A stretch of 64,000 nt of DNA from JAWWOW01 sp033851265. Its GTDB lineage: Bacteria > Actinomycetota > Actinomycetes > JAWWOW01. This document shows positions 29,993 through 38,081 of this stretch, one piece after another (positions within the stretch are counted from its first letter, which is position 1; each line of letters opens with the position of its first letter). The notes under the pieces were generated by a model. It made no database searches, was not told where the DNA came from, and worked only from the letters and a program-made list of their open reading frames with translations. The translations under genes were made by a program, and so were the position numbers. The stretch spans positions 186,001 through 250,000 of the forward strand of contig JAWWOW010000005.1 of the NCBI GenBank assembly GCA_033851265.1. Direction: 5' to 3'.

Positions 29993-31017
29993 CGTCAGAG
30001 CCGACATCGATCGCACCGCGGCGCGCAGTAGTGCCCGGCGACGGTCCGCGGCGCGCAGTAGTGCTAGGCGCGGGCGGCGTGCTCGGCGCCGCCTGGATGA
30101 TCGGCGCCCTGGCTGCGCTCGAGGAGCACGAGGGCTTTGACCCGCGTGAGTCCGAGGTGCTGATCGGCACGTCTGCCGGTGCAGTCGTCGCATCGGCGCT
30201 CGCGGGCGGTATTGAGGTGCGTACCCTCGTCAATCACCAGCGGGGGATCGTCGAGGACGGCGATCCGGTGATCGAGTACGACGCGGACGTCGACAGTGGC
30301 GGTGCGCTCCCACCCCGGCCGAAGCTCGGCATCGGCTCGCGGTCGCTGTTGCTGCGCGCCGCTCGGCATCCGCGCCGCTTCCCACCGCTTGCGGCCTTGG
30401 CCGCTCTTGCGCCGCACGGTCGCGGATCGCTGGACCCGGTCGGCGACGTCATCGAAGCGATGCAGCCCGGTATCGAGTGGTCCGAGCATCAAAACCTCTG
30501 GATCATCGCGATGGACTACGACACCGGCCGTCGAGTCGCGTTCGGCCGCGCCGGATCTCCGCGTGCCCGTTTGTCGGAGGCAGTCAAGGCGTCGTGTGCG
30601 ATCCCGGGATGGTTCGCGCCGGTGACGATCAACGGCCGTCGCTACGTCGACGGCGGCACCTGCTCCCCGACGTCGCTCGACTTGCTCGCCGGTCGTGGAC
30701 TCGACGAGGTCTACGTGTTGGCCCCGATGACCTCGTTCAGCTACGACGAACCGGAATCGGTCGTCGGTCGACTGGAGCGTCGTTTCCGTCGGCTGGTGAC
30801 GCGGCGACTTCAGCGCGAGGCCGCCAAGGTGCGTCGCACCGGCACTCGCGTCACGCTGCTCGGACCAGGTCGTGAGGACCTCGAGGCGATCGGCGTGAAC
30901 CTCATGGATCCGTCGCGACGCGCACGGGTGCTCGACACATCGCTGCGCACCTCCGCCGCAGCACTCGCCGACGCGTCCGCGGTGTTGAGCGACACCGAGG
31001 GCAGCCTCGCGGGCTGA
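29989..31017 (+). CDS. Patatin-like phospholipase / lipase
   Basis: A 342-residue patatin-family serine hydrolase. The oxyanion loop GAGGVLGAAW is near residues 28-36, the nucleophile elbow GTSAG is at 60-64 (Ser62), and the catalytic dyad Asp lies in YVDGGTCSP (Asp221). No signal peptide is seen, so it is cytoplasmic or membrane-peripheral. The start overlaps the WS/DGAT stop, tying lipid synthesis and hydrolysis into one translationally coupled pair; in vivo it may act on storage lipid or phospholipid. The N-terminus contains a ten-residue duplication (PRRAVV twice) ahead of the true first strand. Confidence 0.9.
   Translation: MTSEPTSIAPRRAVVPGDGPRRAVVLGAGGVLGAAWMIGALAALEEHEGFDPRESEVLIGTSAGAVVASALAGGIEVRTLVNHQRGIVEDGDPVIEYDADVDSGGALPPRPKLGIGSRSLLLRAARHPRRFPPLAALAALAPHGRGSLDPVGDVIEAMQPGIEWSEHQNLWIIAMDYDTGRRVAFGRAGSPRARLSEAVKASCAIPGWFAPVTINGRRYVDGGTCSPTSLDLLAGRGLDEVYVLAPMTSFSYDEPESVVGRLERRFRRLVTRRLQREAAKVRRTGTRVTLLGPGREDLEAIGVNLMDPSRRARVLDTSLRTSAAALADASAVLSDTEGSLAG
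30016..30064 (+). repeat. Short direct repeat inside the patatin gene (two 19-nt copies, 30-nt period)
   Basis: The 19-nt sequence CCGCGGCGCGCAGTAGTGC occurs at 30016-30034 and again at 30046-30064, with no mismatch. The 30-nt period keeps the frame and duplicates ten codons, giving PRRAVVPGDG followed by PRRAVVLGAG. Only the second copy continues into the family's conserved loop, so the first is most likely a recent in-frame duplication. Confidence 0.8.
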
Positions 31018-31025
31018 CGCTTCTG

Positions 31026-31526
31026 ATGCGCGTCTACCTTCCGCTGACAGTGCCGCTGCTGCGCACGGCGCTCGATGTCGGCGCGATCGGGCCGGCGCCG
31101 CTAACGGGCTACGCGGTCACACCGTCGCTCCGCGAGTGGTATGCCGAGGGCGACACCGACGAGCTGGAGTACGCCGCGACGCTGGCTGCCGCCCGCGGGT
31201 CCTTGCGCCTGCTAGAAGACGATGACTCGGCGCCCCGGCGTCGCGTCGTGGTGGCCGCGGATGTGGCGAATGCCTCGATAAGGCCTGTTCCTGACGTCGA
31301 GCGAGCTGCGGTTCTGATCACTGACGTCGTCCGCCTTGCCTTGGTGTCGGCAGCCATGGTTGACGACACGTCGACAGCGCGCATCGTGGGTTCGGCCGCC
31401 AAGGTGGTGCGACAAGCGGACATCGGTGATGAAGACGCGGAGTTCGCTGTCGGTGAGGCGGAGGCACTCGAACTGCAGTGGTACGCAACCCAAGAGATGA
31501 AGCGGCTGGTCGAAGCTGACGACTGA
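31026..31526 (+). CDS. Conserved actinobacterial hypothetical (DUF6912-like)
   Basis: A 166-residue protein beginning MRVYLPLTVPLLRTALDVG, with TGYAVTPSLREWYAEGDTDE and a C-terminal EALELQWYATQEMKRL helix. The pattern is that of a conserved actinobacterial family (DUF6912, from memory) of unknown function. Alternating alpha/beta predicted structure, acidic overall, no membrane segments and no catalytic motif. It starts 8 nt after the patatin gene and is followed 10 nt later by a lipoprotein gene, so it sits in the same apparent operon. Confidence 0.65.
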   Translation: MRVYLPLTVPLLRTALDVGAIGPAPLTGYAVTPSLREWYAEGDTDELEYAATLAAARGSLRLLEDDDSAPRRRVVVAADVANASIRPVPDVERAAVLITDVVRLALVSAAMVDDTSTARIVGSAAKVVRQADIGDEDAEFAVGEAEALELQWYATQEMKRLVEADD

Positions 31527-31536
31527 CCGTCGCTCG

Positions 31537-32199
31537 TTGCGACTCGGACTCGTCGCGGTCGTTCTCGGCTGCGCCGGTCTAACGGCTGGTTGTGGTTCGT
31601 CGAACGGGGACCACCTGCGCGACAAGCCCGCTGCCCAAGTGCTCGCCGAAGCGCAAGCTGCAATCCGGTCCGTGCAGTCCTATCGCGTCGACGGCATGCT
31701 CGACCCCGGTTTCACCGTGCATCTCGTCATCGTGCGTGGTGGTTCGATGGGTACCGTGACCGCCAAAGGCGTCACGTGGAGCACGATCGCCTACCGAGGC
31801 CAGTTGTGGCTGCGCGGCCGTGCGTTGTGGCAGAAGACCTTGACGCAGGCGAAAGCGGCGCAACTCGGCGACTCATGGGTGCTCGTCGATGACCTGAAGG
31901 CTGCGTTCAACTACGCCCGGACGTTGCCGAACCTCGACGAGACCATTCCCGCCATCGTCTTCGGCCGGCATCCGAAACTGCAGAACAAGGGCGAGCGGGT
32001 CGTGGCCGGCCAGCGCGTGGTCCGGTTGGAGGACGACGAGGACATCTACGACGTGCTGGCCGCGGGCAAGCCGTATCCCGTGAGCTGGCTCGAGAAGGAG
32101 AACCCCGGGCCGGATGGCACTCCGTGCGGCATCACACTCCGCGCTTTCGATGCACCTGCCGTCGTGACGCCGCCGACTTCGTTCAAGACGTTGACATGA
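31537..32199 (+). CDS. Predicted lipoprotein, LppX/LprG-like size
   Basis: A 220-residue protein with a short signal peptide (LGLVAVVLGCAGLTAGCGSS) and lipobox LTAGC, predicting lipid attachment at Cys19. The mature part has AEAQAAIRSVQSYRVDGML and a beta-rich body, reminiscent of the half-barrel lipoproteins (LppX/LprG/LolA-like) that bind lipids. The similarity is in pattern only. The start is a TTG at 31537 because no ATG or GTG precedes the signal peptide in frame. It lies at the end of the WS/DGAT-patatin-DUF6912 run, where a lipid-handling lipoprotein would fit. Confidence 0.7.
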   Translation: MRLGLVAVVLGCAGLTAGCGSSNGDHLRDKPAAQVLAEAQAAIRSVQSYRVDGMLDPGFTVHLVIVRGGSMGTVTAKGVTWSTIAYRGQLWLRGRALWQKTLTQAKAAQLGDSWVLVDDLKAAFNYARTLPNLDETIPAIVFGRHPKLQNKGERVVAGQRVVRLEDDEDIYDVLAAGKPYPVSWLEKENPGPDGTPCGITLRAFDAPAVVTPPTSFKTLT

Positions 32200-32206
32200 T
32201 CGCGCT

Positions 32207-33091
32207 GTGAAGGTTCGTATCGGGGTCAGCGCCGGTGTCGTCGGAGGAGACGAAGACTTCTCGTCGTACGTCGAACACCTGGAGAACATCGGCATCGACT
32301 CGTTGTGGCTGTCCGAGGTCGTGTCGGCACCGATGCTCGACCCGATAGTCGGGATGACGCATGCACTCGGGATGTCGAAGCGGTTGAAGGTCGGCACGGG
32401 CGTGATGGTGTTGCCGGGCCGGCATCCGGTCTTGGTCGCCAAGCAGCTCGTATCGCTGGCCGTGCTTGCCCCTGGTCGGGTGTTGCCGGTCTTCGGGCTG
32501 CAGCCGGCTCGGGCATGGGAGCGCGCGGCGTTCGCCGTGCCGCCGGGTCGTCGCGCCGACGTGTTCGACGAGTCGCTGCGACTGCTCCGCCTGCTCGTCA
32601 CGGAGCCGAGCGTGACGTTCGACGGCGAGTTCTTTTCCGTCGACAACGCAACCGTTGGGTTGCTGCCTGCCGAACCCCTCGACATCTGGCTCGGCGGTCG
32701 GGTGGACGCTGCGTTGCAGCGGATAGGCCGTCTCGGCGATGGTTGGCTAGCCAGCCTTGTGACGCCGGCGGAAGCGGCGCGTGGACTCACGGTCATCGAG
32801 TCGGTGGCGACGGAGTGTGGCCGGGTCGTTGATCCGGAACACTTCGGCATCAGCCTGGCGATCGGCTTCGGCGACGTGTCTCCCGACCTGGCTCGTTCGG
32901 TGGCGAAGCAGCGTCCTGATGTCGACGTAACGGACCTGATTCCCATTGGTTGGGAAGCAGCACGGCGGCGCATCGAGGAGTACGTCGATGCAGGGATCAG
33001 CAAGTTCGTGGTCCGAGCGGCAGCACCTGTGGCGTCGCACTCGGAGTTCGCGTCGCAAGTGCTCGACGAGCTCGGCCCACTGCAGACCTAG
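32207..33091 (+). CDS. LLM-class (luciferase-like, probably F420-dependent) oxidoreductase
   Basis: A 294-residue bacterial-luciferase-fold protein. It starts KVRIGVSAGVVGGDEDFSSY, has HLENIGIDSLWLSEVV and KVGTGVMVLPGRHPVLVAKQ in the TIM barrel, and the helix AAWERAAFAVPPGRRADVFD-like segment (RAWERAAFAVPPGRRADVFD) followed by ESLRLLRLLVTEPSVTFDGE. These are usual LLM landmarks. Actinobacterial LLM proteins mostly use coenzyme F420, but FMN use cannot be excluded from sequence. The GTG at 32207 is 7 nt after the lipoprotein stop, suggesting cotranscription. Substrate unknown. Confidence 0.85.
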   Translation: MKVRIGVSAGVVGGDEDFSSYVEHLENIGIDSLWLSEVVSAPMLDPIVGMTHALGMSKRLKVGTGVMVLPGRHPVLVAKQLVSLAVLAPGRVLPVFGLQPARAWERAAFAVPPGRRADVFDESLRLLRLLVTEPSVTFDGEFFSVDNATVGLLPAEPLDIWLGGRVDAALQRIGRLGDGWLASLVTPAEAARGLTVIESVATECGRVVDPEHFGISLAIGFGDVSPDLARSVAKQRPDVDVTDLIPIGWEAARRRIEEYVDAGISKFVVRAAAPVASHSEFASQVLDELGPLQT

Positions 33092-33128
33092 GCCGACAAT
33101 GCGTCCGGGGCCGGGCTACCGTCGACCC

Positions 33129-33524
33129 GTGGGTACCGCAGGAGCGCTCGGCTTAGCCGCCGTTCCGTTGGTGTTCGTGTTCTCAATCGTCGTCTCGTTC
33201 CGGGCTCACTCGCTGGCCGTGGTGCACGACGGTCGCTCCGTGCTTGCCTGGCACTCCGGTGCCTTCGTCCTGCTCGGTGTTGCTCTCGGGCTACACCTTG
33301 CATCCGGCGACTCATACCTCGGCGGCCAGACCAGCGTCTGGGCTGCCCACGATGGGCACGCCGTTGCGATCGGCGCGCTGGCCGGGGCCGGGCTCGTTGC
33401 GGGCATCTCCGCAGCGGCAGCGCGCTGGCGGCATCGCCTTCTCGTGGCCTTCACGGGTCCGCTCGGCGCCGGCACCTGCGCGTTGGTCGCGCTCGCACTG
33501 ATGATGTTCGCGGGCGACAACTAG
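33129..33524 (+). CDS. Small integral membrane protein, hypothetical
   Basis: A 131-residue protein with four hydrophobic segments (about 3-22, 36-55, 73-95 and 107-128: ALGLAAVPLVFVFSIVVSFR, SGAFVLLGVALGLHLAS, IGALAGAGLVAGISAAA, AGTCALVALALMMFAG). Loops are short, with a His/Asp in GHAVAIG. No family recognised. Start is uncertain: GTG at 33129 is used, but an ATG at 33099 in frame would add ten mostly Pro/Gly/Arg residues. It lies between the LLM gene and pruA on the same strand. Confidence 0.6.
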   Translation: MGTAGALGLAAVPLVFVFSIVVSFRAHSLAVVHDGRSVLAWHSGAFVLLGVALGLHLASGDSYLGGQTSVWAAHDGHAVAIGALAGAGLVAGISAAAARWRHRLLVAFTGPLGAGTCALVALALMMFAGDN

Positions 33525-33571
33525 CTCCGTCGACCGGCCGCATGCCGGCCCGTGCGTGGCAGCATGGACAC

Positions 33572-35203
33572 ATGCCACTCGATGCCGTCACCGCCGTACC
33601 ACTGCCGGGCAACGAGCCCGTGCACTCGTATGCACCCGGGTCCAAGGAGCGCGCGAGTCTGGAAGCGCGCATCAAGGAGATGGCCGCTGAGCCCGTTGAG
33701 CTGCCGATCACCATCGGCGGCGAGCAGCGGATGGGTGGTGGCGAGGCGATGGACGTCGTACAACCGCATCGCCATGCAGCAGTGCTCGGCACCATGCAGC
33801 AGGCGACGACGGACGACGTACGCGGGGCCGTCGACGCAGCCGTGGCCGCCGCGCCAGCGTGGCGGGGTCTGTCCTTCGATGATCGGGCGGCGGTGTTGCT
33901 GCGCGCGGCCGATCTGTTGGCCGGCCCGTGGCGCGACACCATCAACGCCGCCACGATGCTGGGGCAGTCGAAGACGGTCGTGCAGGCCGAGATCGACGCC
34001 GCCTGTGAGCTCATCGACTTCTGGCGGTTCAACGTCGCCTATGCGCGCGACATCCTCGCGCAGCAACCGCAGTCGTCACCGCAGCAGTGGAACCGCATGG
34101 AGTACCGCCCGCTCGAGGGATTCGTGCTCGCGATCACGCCGTTCAACTTCACCTCGATCGCGGGCAACCTGCCGACGGCCCCTGCGCTGATGGGCAACAC
34201 GGTCGTCTGGAAGCCATCTCCTGAGTCGCAGCTGGCGGCGCACTACATCATGCGGTTGCTCGAAGAGGCGGGTATGCCGCCAGGCGTCATCAACATGGTC
34301 ACCGGACACGGCTCGGGCGTCAGCGATGTCGCGCTCACCGACGCGAACCTCGCCGGCATCCACTTCACGGGCTCGACGCCGACATTCCAGCACCTGTGGC
34401 GGACGGTCGGCGAGAACATCGCGTCGTACCGCACCTATCCGCGACTCGTGGGTGAGACAGGCGGTAAGGACTTCGTGCTAGCGCATCCGTCGGCGGACGT
34501 CGACGCGCTGCGAGTCGCGCTGATTCGCGGAGCGTTCGAGTACCAAGGACAGAAGTGCTCGGCCGCGTCTCGTGCCTACATCCCGTCGTCGGTGTGGGCG
34601 CGGCTGCGTGACTCGTTGATCGCCGAAACCGAGTCCTTGCCGATGGGGGATCCGACCGACTTCTCGAATTTCATGGGCGCGGTCATCGACGAACGCGCGT
34701 TTGCACGGCTGTCCGGAGTGATTGACGGCGCGACGACGGATCCGTCGATCGAGATTCTCGCGGGCGGCACCTATGACATGAGCGAGGGTTACTTCGTTCG
34801 GCCGACGATCCTGCAAGGGACCGACCCTCGACACGAGATCTTCACGACGGAGTACTTCGGTCCGATTCTCAGTGTCTACGTGTATGACGATGCCGACTGG
34901 TCGTCGATCCTGCGCGAGGTGGATGCAGCTGCGCCGTACGCGCTGACAGGTGCCGTATTCGCGCGCGACCGTACCGTCGTCGCGGAGGCTACTGCGGCGT
35001 TGCGATTTGCTGCTGGCAATTTCTACGTCAACGACAAGCCCACCGGTGCGGTCGTCGGGCAGCAGCCCTTCGGTGGTGCGCGGGCCTCCGGCACCAATGA
35101 CAAGGCCGGCTCCCCGCTGAACCTCTACCGCTGGGTGTCAGCGCGGTCGCTCAAGGAGAACCTGCTACCGCCCACCGACTGGCGCTACCCGCACATGGGA
35201 TGA
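33572..35203 (+). CDS. pruA: L-glutamate gamma-semialdehyde (1-pyrroline-5-carboxylate) dehydrogenase
   Basis: A 543-residue aldehyde dehydrogenase that oxidises glutamate semialdehyde to glutamate with NAD+, the second step of proline degradation. The catalytic Cys329 lies in YQGQKCSAASRAY and the general base Glu295 in LVGETGGKDF, both as in the monofunctional P5C dehydrogenase group. ITPFNFTSIAGNLPTAPALM and the C-terminal KPTGAVVGQQPFGGARASGTND are further family marks. The length and N-terminal extension match this group. The ATG at 33572 starts MPLDAVTAVPLPGNEP. No proline dehydrogenase (putB/prodh) is adjacent. Its product glutamate is the substrate of the dehydrogenase at 40766. Confidence 0.95.
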   Translation: MPLDAVTAVPLPGNEPVHSYAPGSKERASLEARIKEMAAEPVELPITIGGEQRMGGGEAMDVVQPHRHAAVLGTMQQATTDDVRGAVDAAVAAAPAWRGLSFDDRAAVLLRAADLLAGPWRDTINAATMLGQSKTVVQAEIDAACELIDFWRFNVAYARDILAQQPQSSPQQWNRMEYRPLEGFVLAITPFNFTSIAGNLPTAPALMGNTVVWKPSPESQLAAHYIMRLLEEAGMPPGVINMVTGHGSGVSDVALTDANLAGIHFTGSTPTFQHLWRTVGENIASYRTYPRLVGETGGKDFVLAHPSADVDALRVALIRGAFEYQGQKCSAASRAYIPSSVWARLRDSLIAETESLPMGDPTDFSNFMGAVIDERAFARLSGVIDGATTDPSIEILAGGTYDMSEGYFVRPTILQGTDPRHEIFTTEYFGPILSVYVYDDADWSSILREVDAAAPYALTGAVFARDRTVVAEATAALRFAAGNFYVNDKPTGAVVGQQPFGGARASGTNDKAGSPLNLYRWVSARSLKENLLPPTDWRYPHMG

Positions 35204-35221
35204 GGACGAGCTCTTCGCAGG

Positions 35222-35413
35222 TCAGTCGTCGGTCGTTGACTGCGCTGCGTCGTCGACCAACTGGGCTTGGACCCGCATAGCGACCTCGGCGGGCAGGAGC
35301 ACTGCGGCCAGGGCGGCTGAGGCGGTGTGTGCGACCGAGGAGGCAGGAGCCAGGAGCCCCCTTCGAACGAGTCGGTGCGCGAATCGGAACAACTCAGGCA
35401 CGTCGATGTCCAT
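35222..35413 (-). CDS. Small hypothetical protein, 63 aa
   Basis: Reading from the ATG at 35413 gives MDIDVPELFRFAHRLVRRGL, an Ala-rich hydrophobic middle (TASAALAAVLLPAEVAMRVQ) and a polar end. The GC-rich third positions support coding, but the ribosome-binding site is weak and no family is recognised. The frame remains open upstream to 35557, though that part is Pro/Arg-rich and unconvincing. Uncertain. Confidence 0.4.
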   Translation of the reverse strand: MDIDVPELFRFAHRLVRRGLLAPASSVAHTASAALAAVLLPAEVAMRVQAQLVDDAAQSTTDD

Positions 35414-35472
35414 TCGACCCGGGGGGCGTCGTGCTGACGGCCCGCGTGGATGCCGCCGAGCTGGCTGCGGCT

Positions 35473-35481
35473 TGTGGATAA
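35473..35481 (-). promoter_or_regulatory. DnaA-box-like nonamer
   Basis: TGTGGATAA, the complement of the perfect DnaA box TTATCCACA, stands in the 620-bp region between pruA and kynA. A near match, TGTGGATCT, is at 35544-35552. A single box is not an origin; it could be a titration site or chance. Confidence 0.35.
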
Positions 35482-35601
35482 CTACCCTGCTGCGTTCCGG
35501 CTCATGCACCACGCTGACTACGGGGGGGTAGTCATGAACCGGCTGTGGATCTAACACATTTGGCGCTTGACGGGCATAGGCAGATAGCGGAGCGTCTAGG
35601 C

Positions 35602-35778
35602 ATGGCCACTACTCGTGAACGGGTGATCAACACCGTGTTCCCGAACAGGGGAGCCATCGCCAATGCGGCGGCGGCCCTGCACGATGGCCGGGCTCGTGCG
35701 CGCGACCGGGCCGAGGTCGAGCGCGCTCTCGCCGCATCGCGCTTCGCGCCGCCCGACCGGCGGCCCAACTCCCGCTAG
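35602..35778 (+). CDS. Small hypothetical protein, 58 aa
   Basis: From the ATG at 35602 it reads MATTRERVINTVFPNRGAIA, then an Ala/Arg-rich helical stretch (NAAAALHDGRARARDRAEVE) and a basic end. It is strongly helical, Arg-rich, and has GC-rich third codon positions like its neighbours. It has no recognised domain. A GTG at 35545 would extend it by 19 residues. It sits 43 nt before kynA on the same strand and may share its transcript. The rest of the 35204-35821 region contains only this, the small minus-strand frame and the DnaA-like nonamer. Confidence 0.45.
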   Translation: MATTRERVINTVFPNRGAIANAAAALHDGRARARDRAEVERALAASRFAPPDRRPNSR

Positions 35779-35821
35779 ACCTGGGTCAGTCGCCGGTCCG
35801 CGCCACGTTACGGTCGCGGGC

Positions 35822-36619
35822 ATGGCAGACATGCCGGATCGCAGGTTCGGCGAAGAGGGCGGGCAGCTGTCCTACGGCAGTTACCTGCGTCTTGCGGAAT
35901 TGCTCGCCCAGCAGGTTCCGGAGTCAGATCCACCCGCGCACGATGAGCTGCTGTTCATCACCGTGCATCAGGTGTACGAGCTGTGGTTCAAGGTGCTCCT
36001 GCATGAATTGGAGACCGCCCGCGATCACTTGCTCAATGGCGACGATCTCTGGACCCCGCGACACCTGCTCGATCGAGTGACGACGATCGAGCGCGTGCTC
36101 GTCGAGCAGATCGACATCATCGAGACAATGACGCCCCAGGACTTCCTTGTCTTCCGGTCGTACCTGGCGCCGGCCAGCGGGTTCCAGTCGGTGCAGTTTC
36201 GCGAGGTCGAGTTCATCTCCGGGCTGAAGGACGCGAAGTACCTCGATCGACTGCACGACGCGACGTCGGATGAGAAGCAGCGTCTGCAGAGGCGCCTCGA
36301 TGAACCCACTGTCTGGGACGGCTACGTCGCCGCAGTCAAGCGAGCCGGGCTTCCCGTCGACCGGGAGGCGGACCTGCGCGAGTCGCTGCGCACGATCGCG
36401 CTGGACCGAGCGCAGTACGGCGCGCTCTGGGACCTGGCCGAAGCGTTGTTGTCACACGACGAGGCGGCGGCGTCCTGGCGGGCACGCCACGTCACGATGG
36501 TCGAGCGGCAGATCGGGCGAAAGTCAGGCACCGGCGGCTCGACCGGAGCGCCGTACCTGCACAGCCGCATCGGTCTGCGTTTCTTCCCCGCGCTGTGGGA
36601 CCTGCGGACCTGGCTGTGA
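35822..36619 (+). CDS. kynA: Tryptophan 2,3-dioxygenase
   Basis: A 265-residue haem enzyme that opens the indole ring of tryptophan to N-formylkynurenine. Signatures are LSYGSYLRLAELL, HDELLFITVHQVYELWFKVL with the substrate-pocket His/Phe residues, FRSYLAPASGFQSVQFREVE, and the haem-ligand His in RARHVTMVERQIG. The ending GSTGAPYLHSRIGLRFFPAL is typical. The ATG at 35822 starts MADMPDRRFGEEGG. No kynureninase or formamidase follows, so only the first step is visible; the downstream gene is an EthD-like protein 4 nt away. Confidence 0.96.
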   Translation: MADMPDRRFGEEGGQLSYGSYLRLAELLAQQVPESDPPAHDELLFITVHQVYELWFKVLLHELETARDHLLNGDDLWTPRHLLDRVTTIERVLVEQIDIIETMTPQDFLVFRSYLAPASGFQSVQFREVEFISGLKDAKYLDRLHDATSDEKQRLQRRLDEPTVWDGYVAAVKRAGLPVDREADLRESLRTIALDRAQYGALWDLAEALLSHDEAAASWRARHVTMVERQIGRKSGTGGSTGAPYLHSRIGLRFFPALWDLRTWL

Positions 36620-36623
36620 CGCG

Positions 36624-37148
36624 GTGAGCCTGATCGCTCTCGCGCGGGGCCCGCGCCAGCGCATCCCGGGCGCGGTCTTGTACGACGTCGACCGCAGTCT
36701 CGGTGAGCCGCTGCGTGACGTCGACTTCGTCGCGATCGATGGCACCGCGCACGAGATGTTGTTCGCGACAGGTACGCAGCTCGAGCGCGCCTACCACGTC
36801 GAGACGGTTCGGCATTGGGACGACGAGGTAAAGCCGGGTCTGACCAGGTTGGCGTTCGTCGCTCCGCTTCCCGGCGTCGACCCGACTACGTTCCGGGCGC
36901 GCTACGAAGGACACGCGGCAATCGCCCGCGTGCAACATCCGGCCATCTGCAGATACGTCCAGCATTTCGTACGTCGCGGCACCGAGCCACTGTGCGCCGC
37001 TGTCACGGAGCTGCACTTCGCGAACGAGGACGAGATGCGCCGGCGTTTCTACCTGGATGACAACAGCGCCAGCATCGTCGCTGCCGACATCGAGGACTAT
37101 CTCGACAGAGAACGAACGTGGTCGTTGCTCACGCGATCGCGGCTTTGA
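36624..37148 (+). CDS. EthD/DABB-like hypothetical protein
   Basis: A 174-residue protein. The central part (VKPGLTRLAFVAPLPGVDPT, then FRARYEGHAAIARVQHPAIC and RYVQHFVRRG) has the strand-helix-strand pattern with the conserved His of EthD-type dimeric alpha/beta-barrel proteins, and EDEMRRRFYLDD follows. The N-terminal 70 residues are a second, related half. The GTG at 36624 is 4 nt after kynA, so they are cotranscribed, suggesting a role in tryptophan or aromatic metabolism (inference). Its end overlaps the convergent LLM gene by 20 nt. Confidence 0.65.
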   Translation: MSLIALARGPRQRIPGAVLYDVDRSLGEPLRDVDFVAIDGTAHEMLFATGTQLERAYHVETVRHWDDEVKPGLTRLAFVAPLPGVDPTTFRARYEGHAAIARVQHPAICRYVQHFVRRGTEPLCAAVTELHFANEDEMRRRFYLDDNSASIVAADIEDYLDRERTWSLLTRSRL

Positions 37149-38049
37149 ACTCGCCAACCAGATCGGCAAAAGCGGATGCGGCGTCAGCCGGATCTCGGCA
37201 GACAGCCTGGAACTGCACCGATACGTCGGTGGCGCCGGCCTCGATCAGCCGGGGTACCTCGCCGAGACTGGCCTTGAGGTCGATCTTCCCGTCGGCATCG
37301 CGTACCAATGGCATCGCGCCACGCACCTGGAGTGACTCGGGGTCACGTCCGGCGTCGGCAAACCGTGATCGCAATAGCGCGGTGCCATCGCGCAGGTCAT
37401 CAACATCCGCGGTCATGATGGGGATCCAGCCGTCGCCCCAGCTAACTACGCGTTCGATGACGGGCTTCACCAACGAGCCCGACACCCAGAGCGGTACGCC
37501 GCCCGGCTGCACGGGCTGCGGACGGCAATACGTCTCCGAAAACTTCACTGTCGGCAGATCGACGGCAGCGGGTGCGTCGTTCCACAGTGCCTTGCACGCA
37601 GCCAACGTGTCGGACAACAACTGACCGCGCTGTGCAAAGTCGAGTCCCGCCGCGTCGTACTCCTCCTTTTGCCATCCGGTGCCCACGCCGAGATCGACAC
37701 GGCCGTTGGACAGCACGTCTAATGTCGCCGCGGTCTTCGCTAGCACCGCCGCGCCACGCATGGGCGCAATGAGGATGCCGGTGCCAAGGCGCACCCGCGA
37801 CGTGACCGCCGCGATCGTGGCGAGGACGGTCAGTGGCTCGAGCCACGGTGAGTCGGGCGGCGTTGGGAACCGTCCCCACGAGTACGCCTCGGTGTGGGTG
37901 CCCATCACAACGTGATCCACGACGATGACGCGGTCGATGCCGGCGATGTCGGCCTCGCGGGCGACGTCGATGAGCTGTCGCCAACCGTCAGCGGCCAATG
38001 TCGCACCGAAGTTGGGCAATCCCAGGGACAGCGTCGGCTTGTTGACCAC
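37129..38049 (-). CDS. LLM-class (probably F420-dependent) oxidoreductase
   Basis: A 306-residue luciferase-fold oxidoreductase. It starts VVNKPTLSLGLPNFGATLAA; READIAGIDRVIVVDHVVMG, RVRLGTGILIAPMRGAAVLA and LDVLSNGRVDLGVGTGWQKE are classic LLM/F420 positions, with EEYDAAGLDFAQRG and SGSLVKPVIERV following. The cofactor is probably F420. The GTG at 38049 has an AATACT -10-like element about six bases upstream, so the message may be leaderless. It is divergent (32 bp) from the PAP2 gene and unrelated in sequence detail to the LLM at 32207. Confidence 0.87.
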   Translation of the reverse strand: MVNKPTLSLGLPNFGATLAADGWRQLIDVAREADIAGIDRVIVVDHVVMGTHTEAYSWGRFPTPPDSPWLEPLTVLATIAAVTSRVRLGTGILIAPMRGAAVLAKTAATLDVLSNGRVDLGVGTGWQKEEYDAAGLDFAQRGQLLSDTLAACKALWNDAPAAVDLPTVKFSETYCRPQPVQPGGVPLWVSGSLVKPVIERVVSWGDGWIPIMTADVDDLRDGTALLRSRFADAGRDPESLQVRGAMPLVRDADGKIDLKASLGEVPRLIEAGATDVSVQFQAVCRDPADAASAFADLVGEFKAAIA

Positions 38050-38081
38050 GCTCGCAGTATTCCGTGTGCTGCACTGAGGGC

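Noticed and set aside
28619..30193. A 524-codon minus-strand frame
   Set aside because: Antisense to the WS/DGAT and patatin genes, low-complexity Arg/Ala-rich translation and no domain.
31873..33003. A 376-codon minus-strand frame
   Set aside because: Antisense shadow of the lipoprotein and LLM genes; Ser/Arg/Thr-rich with no family pattern.
33533..33552. Hairpin between the small membrane protein gene and pruA as a terminator
   Set aside because: The CCGGC...GCCGG stem is only five pairs and is not followed by a T-run.
35473..35481. Replication origin at the DnaA-like nonamer
   Set aside because: A single box with no AT-rich unwinding element and no dnaA/dnaN nearby.
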